Origin: DASSBG01 sp965651365 | GTDB lineage: Bacteria; Pseudomonadota; Gammaproteobacteria; Xanthomonadales; Rhodanobacteraceae | Length of the DNA stretch: 5,575 bases | NCBI GenBank assembly: GCA_965651365.1 | Contig: CBFGSA010000159.1 | Coordinates: 1-5,575 of the forward strand | Reading direction: 5' to 3' | In this document: piece after piece, positions 1 to 5,575 of the stretch | Numbering within the stretch: the first letter of the stretch is position 1 | How the letters are laid out: every line of letters starts with the position of its first letter | Made by a program: the position numbers and the translations under genes | Notes under the pieces: model-generated | What the model saw: only the letters and a program-made list of their open reading frames with translations | Database searches by the model: none | What the model was told of the DNA's origin: nothing

Positions 1-42
1 TGAAATTTGCGTCCGGGATGGCAGCGAAACGTTGGACTTGGC

Positions 43-639
43 TCAGTACCAGGTTGCCAGCAGTTTGCGGATACGATCATCAAGAGTCCCGGGATCGGCG
101 ATGTTGTCGAGCACGTCGTCGGCGAGAGCCAGGCGCTGCTCGCGGCTGGCCTGGGCCTGCAGCATTTGGCGGGCCATTGGCTCGTCGATACCGTCGCGCT
201 GCATCAGGCGTTCGATCTGGGTCGACTCGGGTAGGTCGACCACCAGCACGCGGTCGACCCAGTCGTAGTCGGGCCAGGTCTCGGCCAGCAGCGGGATGGC
301 CAGCAGCACCCGATCGGCCTCACTGGCCATGACCTGTGCCTGCAGACGGGCCTTGATGCGCGGGTGCAGGATGGCTTCCAGGCTTTTGCGGGCTGCGGGA
401 TCGGCGAACACCTGCTGCCGCAGCCAGACGCGATCGAGACTGCCGTCGGCCTGCATGGCGTCCAGGCCGAATGCCCCGATCACGGCATTGAAGCCGTCGC
501 TGCCCGGCGCCACCACTTCGCGTGCTGCGATATCGGCATCGAAAACCGGCACACCCAGCGCCGCGAACCGCTCTGCCACGGTGGACTTGCCGCTGGCGAT
601 TCCGCCAGTGAGAGCGATGACGAAGGGGTGATCAGGCAT
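43..639 (-). CDS. coaE: Dephospho-CoA kinase
   Basis: This 198-residue protein phosphorylates the 3'-hydroxyl of the ribose of dephospho-CoA with ATP, the final cytoplasmic step of coenzyme A synthesis. What is seen: a P-loop GGIASGKST at residues 12-20 (Walker A lysine K18), the DAD motif at 34-36 after the second strand, LHP at 91-93 in the CoA-binding domain, PLLAE at 116-120, the lid segment with QRD near 147-149, SREQRL at 165-170 and LADDVLDN at 172-179. These follow the order in E. coli CoaE, which is slightly longer (about 206 residues). The ATG at 639 places the P-loop at the usual distance from the N-terminus. Only a weak GAAG ribosome-binding sequence precedes it. It is downstream of pilD, as in Pseudomonas, but here 584 bp of repeat-rich DNA separates them, so it may have its own promoter. 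No zapD or yacG is visible in the 42 bases after the stop. Confidence 0.96.
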   Translation of the reverse strand: MPDHPFVIALTGGIASGKSTVAERFAALGVPVFDADIAAREVVAPGSDGFNAVIGAFGLDAMQADGSLDRVWLRQQVFADPAARKSLEAILHPRIKARLQAQVMASEADRVLLAIPLLAETWPDYDWVDRVLVVDLPESTQIERLMQRDGIDEPMARQMLQAQASREQRLALADDVLDNIADPGTLDDRIRKLLATWY

Positions 640-751
640 TGCGAACTTCGCATTTTCTACAGTGTACAGTCATGGCGCTCATGGTCGCATCAGCGTTGTC
701 GGCAATCCAGAGTGCGTTGCGGCATTTGTAGTGGGTGCATGGCGGGAAAGC

Positions 752-798
752 AAAATGGATCCCGGGTTCCTCGCTGCGCTCGGCCCCAGGATGACGGG
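752..798 (+). repeat. Short palindromic interspersed repeat, copy R1
   Basis: The element begins AAAATGGATCCCGGGTTC and ends CCCCAGGATGACGG. The outer arms ATCCCGGG and CCCCAGGAT pair apart from one mismatch. The centre (TCGCTGCGCTCGG) differs from that of other copies. The first 31 bases from 756 recur at 804-834 with two substitutions. The left edge matches the copy at 5443 onward almost exactly. Confidence 0.75.
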
Positions 799-802
799 TT
801 TT

Positions 803-841
803 GTGGATTCCGGGTTCCTCGCTGCACTCGGCCCGAGCACT
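803..841 (+). repeat. Truncated palindromic repeat, copy R2
   Basis: Bases 804-834 are a direct copy of 756-786, offset by 48 bp, with two substitutions. The right arm expected after GGCCC is missing; the sequence changes to GAGCACT and then runs directly into the inverted copy at 842-884. R2 and R3 together can form a larger foldback, because GGATTCCGGGTTC near 806 pairs with GAACCCGGGGTCC ending at 881, with two mismatches. Confidence 0.65.
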
Positions 842-884
842 CGTCACCCTGGGGCTGCGCGCAGCGCAGAACCCGGGGTCCATT
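842..884 (-). repeat. Palindromic repeat copy R3, exact inverse of 5445-5487
   Basis: These 43 bases are the exact reverse complement of 5445-5487. Inside is the inner hairpin CTGCGC-TGC-GCGCAG read on the minus strand, flanked by the outer arms ACCC-GGG and CCC-GGGT. The perfect identity over 43 bases at 4.6 kb distance, in non-coding DNA, indicates a recently dispersed or homogenised element rather than chance. Confidence 0.85.
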
Positions 885-973
885 GCAAATTTCCGGAACT
901 CTCACACCGCGGACACCTTCGCAAAAAATCACAATGGGTATATGCGCGCCGTCCCGGCGCTCACCCTTCGGGC

Positions 974-1055
974 CATCGGCTACGCCGATGTTCGCTTTCG
1001 GCCTCCTGCCTTCAGCGTCCGGGTTCCAGCCTGACGGCTGGCCCCAGGACGACGG
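974..1055 (-). repeat. 82-bp repeat, inverse of 5494-5575
   Basis: The reverse complement of these 82 bases matches 5494-5575 with five substitutions and no gaps by my hand alignment. The element contains the CATCGGC/GCCGATG hairpin at one end and a CCAGCC/GGCTGG hairpin inside GTCC-GGG and CCC-GGAC outer arms at the other. It lies within unit 1 of the 133-bp tandem duplication. Because the partner copy runs into the window edge, the true length of the shared element could be greater. Confidence 0.85.
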
Positions 1056-1097
1056 GAGTCAACAGCGTGGGTATATGCACGCCGTCCCGGCGCTCAC

Positions 1098-1116
1098 CCC
1101 CGGATCAAGTCCGGGG
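1098..1116. repeat. Perfect 7-bp hairpin inserted in tandem unit 2
   Basis: CCCCGGATCAAGTCCGGGG forms a 7-bp stem with a five-base loop. It lies in the segment that is present in the second tandem unit and absent from the first. Sequences of this form are common dispersed intergenic palindromes in high-G+C proteobacteria. No T-tract follows on either strand, so it is not called a terminator. Confidence 0.6.
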
Positions 1117-1223
1117 CAGGCTCTTCGGGCCATCGGCTGCGCAGATGTTCGCTTGCGGCCTCCTGCCTCCCGCGACCGGTGCCAAGGTGACGGTGATTCT
1201 CCACTTGCCACCAAATTTTCTCC

Positions 1224-2090
1224 TCAACGCAAAAACATGCCCAGATACCAGGCGCTGATCCAGTCACCGGCAACGAACCAGATCCAGCCGGCGGCGGCGA
1301 GGAAGGGGCCGAACGGGATCGGAACCGAACGGTCCTGGCCGCGCATGCTCAGCATCACCACGCCGACGATGGCACCGACCAGCGATGAAAGCAGCACGAT
1401 CGGCAGCAGGGATGTCACGCCCATCCACGCACCCAGCGCCGCCAGCAACTTGAAGTCGCCATGGCCCATGCCTTCCTTGCCGGTCAGCAGTTTGAAGCCC
1501 CAATACACCAGCCACAGGGCCAGATAGCCCACGGCTGCACCGACAATGGCCTGGGCCGGGGCCACAAACAAGGGCACCAGCGACAGCAGCAGGCCCAGCC
1601 ACAGCAACGGCAGGGTCATCGAATCGGGCAACAACTGGGTGCGCGCATCAACCCCGGACATCGCCAGCAACAACCAGGTGAATGCAAGTCCGGCGATGGC
1701 CTGCCAGCCGGGACCGAACTTCCAGGCCACGGCAGCGCTGGCCAGCGCACACAACAACTCCACAATCGGATACTGGGCCGAGATCGGCGCCTTGCAGTAG
1801 CGGCACTTGCCGCGCAGCACCAGCCACGACAGCAGCGGGATGTTGTCGGTCACGCCGAGGCGATGCTTGCACTTGGGGCAATGTGACGGTTCACGCACGA
1901 TGCCGGGCGGCGGCGCGTCGTCTTCGCCGTCCAGCTCCAGCACCTCACGCGCCTGCACCCGCCACTCAAACAGCATCCGCGCGGGCATGCGCAGCATCAC
2001 CACGTTGAGAAAACTGCCAACGATCAGGCCCAGCACGGCGCAGACAATCACCCATGCCGACAGCGGGATTCCCCCAAACCAGGCCGCCAA
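1224..2090 (-). CDS. pilD: Prepilin leader peptidase / N-methyltransferase PilD
   Basis: PilD is a polytopic inner-membrane aspartic protease that removes the short leader of type IV prepilins and N-methylates the new first residue. The open frame extends upstream to an ATG at 2150, but that part lies inside pilC and does not resemble PilD. I choose the TTG at 2090, one base after the pilC stop, giving 288 residues. With that start the features fall one residue short of P. aeruginosa PilD numbering as I recall it: zinc cysteines 71, 74, 96 and 99, and catalytic aspartates D148 (GVDAR) and D212 (in GMGHGD). The GSFLN motif is at 25-29. Multiple hydrophobic segments follow the cytoplasmic cysteine loop. 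A GGGA sequence about nine bases before the TTG could serve as ribosome-binding site, and coupling to pilC translation is likely. The tetracysteine site is intact, unlike in Xanthomonas XpsO/PilD, which lacks it. Function is near certain; the start is probable. Confidence 0.93.
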   Translation of the reverse strand: MAAWFGGIPLSAWVIVCAVLGLIVGSFLNVVMLRMPARMLFEWRVQAREVLELDGEDDAPPPGIVREPSHCPKCKHRLGVTDNIPLLSWLVLRGKCRYCKAPISAQYPIVELLCALASAAVAWKFGPGWQAIAGLAFTWLLLAMSGVDARTQLLPDSMTLPLLWLGLLLSLVPLFVAPAQAIVGAAVGYLALWLVYWGFKLLTGKEGMGHGDFKLLAALGAWMGVTSLLPIVLLSSLVGAIVGVVMLSMRGQDRSVPIPFGPFLAAAGWIWFVAGDWISAWYLGMFLR

Positions 2091-2091
2091 A

Positions 2092-3357
2092 TCAGAGTGT
2101 CCCGGCGAGCTTGAAGATCGGCAGATACAAGGCGATGACCATGCCCCCAACTACAACACCGAGAATCACCATGATCAGTGGCTCCAGCAGCGTACTAAGC
2201 GTATCGACGGCATCGTTGACCTCCTGCTCGTAGAACTCGGCCACCTTGAACAGCATATGGTCCAGGGCACCGGATTCCTCGCCGATCGCGGTCATCTGCA
2301 CCACCATGTCGGGAAACAAACCGGTCTGGCGCATGGCCAATTGCAATTGGTGACCGACCGCTACGTCATCGCGAATCTGTTTGACCGCATCGCCGTAAAC
2401 CACACTGCCGGTAGCTCCGGCTACCGAATCCAGAGCCTCGACCAATGGCACACCCGCGTGAAACGTCACGCCCAACGTACGGGCAAAACGCGCTACCGCA
2501 GACTTGTGCATGATGCTGCCTATCACGGGAAGCTTGAGTACCACACGATCCAGAAAATGCGCAAACTTCTCCGAGCGCTTCTTGGCCATCACGATGCCGA
2601 CAATGCTGCCGACGATAATGATCAGGATCATCCACCAGTAGTGCTGCATGAACTCGGAGGCAGCCACCACCACCTGGGTCGGCGCCGGCAGCTCGGCGCC
2701 CGCATTCTCGAATGTGGTCTTGAACACCGGCACCACGAACAACAGCATGATCACGGCCACCAGCATCGCCACCACCAGCACCATGGCCGGATAGAACAGC
2801 GCCTTCTTGATCTTGGACTTGATCGACTCCATCCGCTCCTTGTAGGTGGCCACGGTATCCAGCACGGTATCCAGCACGCCGGCCGACTCGCCGGCTTTGA
2901 CCAGGTTGCGGTACAACTCGTCGAACTGCACCGGGTAACGGGCCATCGCCTCATGCAGCGAGGATCCACCCTCAATGCCCTGTTTGACATCGAGCAGCAT
3001 GTTCTTGAAGCGCTCGTTCTTCTGCCCGCCGGCAATGATCTCGAAGGCCTGCATCATGGGCACGCCCGAGGCCATCATGGTGGCGATCTGGCGGCTGAAG
3101 ATCGCCACGTCACCGGGCTTTACCCGTTTGCCGGTGGAGCCGAACAGCGGCTTGGGCTTTTCCTTCACCGTCTGCGGGTTCATGCCCTGGCTGCGCAACT
3201 CGGCCTTGACCAGGGCGGCGTTCTTGCCAGCCATTTCGCCCTTCATCTTGTGGCCGCGCTTGTCCAGCGCCACCCACTGGTAGATGGTCGCCTGCTTCAC
3301 CGAAGCGCGGCTGGCGCCACGCTGACGTGCGGCTCTCGTTGCGGTTGCTGTTGCCAT
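2092..3357 (-). CDS. pilC: Type IV pilus inner-membrane platform protein PilC
   Basis: PilC is the integral inner-membrane protein on which the pilus is assembled; it contacts the extension ATPase PilB and the retraction ATPase. This 421-residue protein has two T2SSF (GspF-family) repeats, roughly residues 84-207 and 286-408. Each begins with an FSRQ/FART-type helix plus AGVP or SGVP, and each carries a GES/GEES-G motif (GESAG 156-160, GEESG 359-363). Hydrophobic segments are at about 191-212, 241-258 and 394-414, matching the three-helix topology of the family. The N-terminus is about 17 residues longer than in P. aeruginosa PilC and is rich in Ala, Arg and Thr. The ATG at 3357 follows the pilB stop by 16 bp, with GGGGA nine bases upstream as ribosome-binding site, so the two are co-transcribed. 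Confidence 0.96.
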   Translation of the reverse strand: MATATATRAARQRGASRASVKQATIYQWVALDKRGHKMKGEMAGKNAALVKAELRSQGMNPQTVKEKPKPLFGSTGKRVKPGDVAIFSRQIATMMASGVPMMQAFEIIAGGQKNERFKNMLLDVKQGIEGGSSLHEAMARYPVQFDELYRNLVKAGESAGVLDTVLDTVATYKERMESIKSKIKKALFYPAMVLVVAMLVAVIMLLFVVPVFKTTFENAGAELPAPTQVVVAASEFMQHYWWMILIIIVGSIVGIVMAKKRSEKFAHFLDRVVLKLPVIGSIMHKSAVARFARTLGVTFHAGVPLVEALDSVAGATGSVVYGDAVKQIRDDVAVGHQLQLAMRQTGLFPDMVVQMTAIGEESGALDHMLFKVAEFYEQEVNDAVDTLSTLLEPLIMVILGVVVGGMVIALYLPIFKLAGTL

Positions 3358-3373
3358 GTCTGCCAGTCCCCGG

Positions 3374-5098
<1,725 letters not shown>

Positions 5099-5140
5099 AG
5101 AAAGTTCGCGCAAGTCCCCGAAATACAAACTCAAATGTAC

Positions 5141-5156
5141 TGCAAATTCGCTGCCA
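5141..5156 (-). promoter_or_regulatory. Candidate sigma-54 (RpoN) promoter for pilBCD
   Basis: On the minus strand the sequence is TGGCAGCGAATTTGCA. Against the sigma-54 consensus TGGCACG-N4-TTGCA it matches TGGCA and TTGCA in full, with the invariant GG and GC exactly ten bases apart. The predicted transcription start is near 5130, giving a leader of about 32 bases to the pilB ATG. Type IV pilus genes are commonly controlled by PilS/PilR with RpoN, which makes the position meaningful. An activator site has not been identified. Confidence 0.7.
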
Positions 5157-5192
5157 TTGGCAGCCCTTTGGACATCCGATTGCAAGAAAGGC

Positions 5193-5209
5193 CAGCTTCG
5201 CCCAAGCTG
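5193..5209. promoter_or_regulatory. Perfect inverted repeat upstream of the pilB promoter
   Basis: On the minus strand CAGCTTGGGCGAAGCTG has 6-bp arms around a five-base spacer. Its centre lies about 70 bp before the predicted transcription start, in the unique DNA between the repeat block and the -24 element. This is a possible activator-binding site. It does not match a regulator motif I can name, and 6-bp arms are short enough to occur by chance. Confidence 0.3.
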
Positions 5210-5300
5210 CAAGCCCGGAAAGCGAACCCCGTCACGCCTTGCACAATTGCCCTGGCGACGGCTTCGACAAGCTTGCGCGCGTCTGAGGCGCGAGCAAACC

Positions 5301-5393
5301 CGGAACCCAACCACCCGTCGTCCCGGGGCCGAAGGCGGAACCCGGGACCCAACCACCCGTCGTCCCGGGGCCGCCGAAGGCGGAACCCGGGAC
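5301..5393. repeat. Two-unit tandem palindromic repeat, period 42 bp
   Basis: The 26 bases at 5306-5331 recur exactly at 5348-5373. Each unit contains outer arms GTCCCGGG and CCCGGGAC (perfect 8-bp complement) around an inner stem: GCC-GAA-GGC in the first (5320-5348) and CCGCC-GAA-GGCGG in the second (5362-5393). A three-base CCG insertion accounts for the longer inner stem. The arms are related to those of the elements at 5445 and 5494, placing this in the same repeat family. Confidence 0.8.
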
Positions 5394-5444
5394 CCATTTT
5401 GCTCTTCTGCAAGTATCCGAGAGCAAGCCAGCATTCGGCATGAA

Positions 5445-5487
5445 AATGGACCCCGGGTTCTGCGCTGCGCGCAGCCCCAGGGTGACG
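5445..5487 (+). repeat. Palindromic repeat copy R4, exact inverse of 842-884
   Basis: These 43 bases are identical to the reverse complement of 842-884. The inner hairpin is CTGCGC-TGC-GCGCAG (5460-5474). The outer arms are ACCC (5450-5453) with GGGT (5480-5483), and GGG (5455-5457) with CCC (within 5475-5478), interrupted by a single C/A mismatch. Confidence 0.85.
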
Positions 5488-5493
5488 GCATGT

Positions 5494-5575
5494 CCGTCGT
5501 CCTGGGGTCGGCCGACAGGCCGGAACCCGGACGCTGGAGGCAGGAGGCCGAAAGCGAACATCGGCGTAGCCGATG
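5494..5575 (+). repeat. 82-bp repeat at window edge, inverse of 974-1055
   Basis: This differs from the reverse complement of 974-1055 at five positions over 82 bases. It contains outer arms GTCC (5499-5502) and GGAC (5529-5532) plus GGG/CCC, an inner stem TCGGCC-GACA-GGCCGG (5508-5523), and the terminal hairpin CATCGGC-GTA-GCCGATG (5559-5575). The window ends exactly at the last base of that hairpin, so the element may continue. Confidence 0.85.

Larger units (their letters stand above)
936..1168 (+). repeat. Imperfect tandem duplication, period 133 bp, built of hairpins
   Basis: Unit 1 starts at 936 and unit 2 at 1069, both with GGGTATATGC followed by a near-identical CGCCGTCCCGGCG hairpin and CTCACCC. 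Both continue with TTCGGGCCATCGGCT and end their recognisable similarity at CCTCCTGCCT (about 1011 and 1168). Unit 2 carries about 24 extra bases after CTCACCC, including a separate perfect hairpin at 1098-1116. Unit 1 holds three hairpins in a row: GCGCCG-TCC-CGGCGC (946-960), CATCGGC-TAC-GCCGATG (974-990) and CCAGCC-TGAC-GGCTGG (1026-1041). In unit 2 the second hairpin has decayed (CATCGGC then GCAGATG). Confidence 0.8.
640..1223. other. Repeat-rich non-coding region between pilD and coaE
   Basis: These 584 bases separate the pilD stop from the coaE start and contain no credible gene; the open frames that cross them are built from the repeats. From 752 to 884 there are three short copies of a CCGGGTT-type palindromic element, two direct and one inverted. 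From 936 to about 1168 there is an imperfect tandem duplication made of hairpins. Bases 640-751 and roughly 885-935 and 1170-1223 look unique. I see no hairpin followed by a T-tract on the minus strand, so no intrinsic terminator can be called after pilD. No convincing sigma-70 promoter for coaE stands out. Confidence 0.8.
5099..5575. other. Non-coding region upstream of pilB
   Basis: No credible gene is present here. The part nearest pilB (5099-5293) is unique DNA holding the predicted sigma-54 promoter at 5141-5156 and a perfect inverted repeat at 5193-5209. The distal part (5294-5575) is almost entirely repeats: a 42-bp-period tandem, a 43-bp element identical to 842-884, and an 82-bp element matching 974-1055. 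The open frames that cross it on the minus strand translate the repeats and show no relation to a known protein. The region runs off the window, so the upstream neighbour is unknown. Confidence 0.8.

Noticed and set aside
1..42. Possible start of a zapD or yacG gene downstream of coaE
   Set aside because: The minus strand here contains no ATG, GTG or TTG start codon, and the segment is too short to identify anything.
632..883. 83-residue minus-strand frame ending over the coaE start
   Set aside because: Most of it encodes the palindromic repeats in tandem, giving repeated EEPGIH segments. No domain or family is recognisable.
1098..1116. Possible rho-independent terminator after pilD
   Set aside because: The 7-bp stem is strong but no T-tract follows on the minus strand, and the same sequence type is a common dispersed palindrome.
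2091..2150. ATG at 2150 as the pilD start
   Set aside because: It would overlap pilC by 59 bp and add 20 residues unlike PilD. The TTG at 2090 aligns the cysteines and catalytic aspartates with the known protein.
5181..5194. Second sigma-54-like sequence TGGCCTTTCTTGCA on the minus strand
   Set aside because: GG and GC are only eight bases apart; sigma-54 requires ten, and the correctly spaced site lies nearer pilB.
5301..5393. Possible CRISPR array
   Set aside because: There are only two units, the intervening sequence is part of the same hairpin rather than a unique spacer, and no cas gene is visible.
5131..5412. 93-residue minus-strand frame upstream of pilB
   Set aside because: Its repeated GPGFRLRPRDDGWL-type segments are the 42-bp tandem repeat read in frame, and it runs across the promoter region.
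5099..5491. 131-residue N-terminal extension of PilB
   Set aside because: The extension translates the palindromic repeats and contains the predicted sigma-54 promoter. The ATG at 5098 gives the family's usual N-terminus and 574-residue length.

Overview
The window is a chromosomal segment from a high-G+C gammaproteobacterium, most likely of the Xanthomonadales/Lysobacterales. The evidence is the gene order pilB-pilC-pilD-coaE and protein sequences that closely resemble the Xanthomonas/Pseudomonas type IV pilus proteins as I recall them; no database search was possible. All four genes lie on the minus strand, so the biological order runs from high to low coordinates.

Layout along the minus strand: (1) 5575-5157 is a non-coding stretch rich in short palindromic repeats, followed by a small perfect inverted repeat. 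(2) 5156-5141 matches a sigma-54 (RpoN) -24/-12 promoter with exact spacing. (3) pilB (5098-3374) encodes the pilus extension ATPase. (4) pilC (3357-2092) encodes the inner-membrane platform protein and starts 16 bp after pilB. (5) pilD (about 2090-1224) encodes the prepilin peptidase/N-methyltransferase and probably starts at a TTG one base after the pilC stop. (6) 1223-640 is 584 bp of non-coding DNA packed with the same palindromic repeats. (7) coaE (639-43) encodes dephospho-CoA kinase. (8) 42-1 holds no recognisable start codon or gene.

PilD cleaves and N-methylates prepilins, PilC anchors the assembly machine in the inner membrane, and PilB supplies ATP-driven power for pilus extension. 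The tight spacing of pilB, pilC and pilD indicates one transcription and translation unit. CoaE catalyses the last step of coenzyme A synthesis; it is a housekeeping gene that often sits next to pilD in gammaproteobacteria. No pilin gene is present in the window.

The genes are conventional. The less expected content is in the two intergenic blocks. They hold a family of small hairpin elements with near-constant outer arms and exchangeable inner stems, including one pair that differs by a compensatory base-pair change. Copies occur in inverted orientation on both sides of pilBCD. The other notable signals are the sigma-54 promoter in front of pilB, an altered zinc-ligand set in PilB, and the non-ATG start of pilD. 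I did not find an undescribed multi-gene system here.
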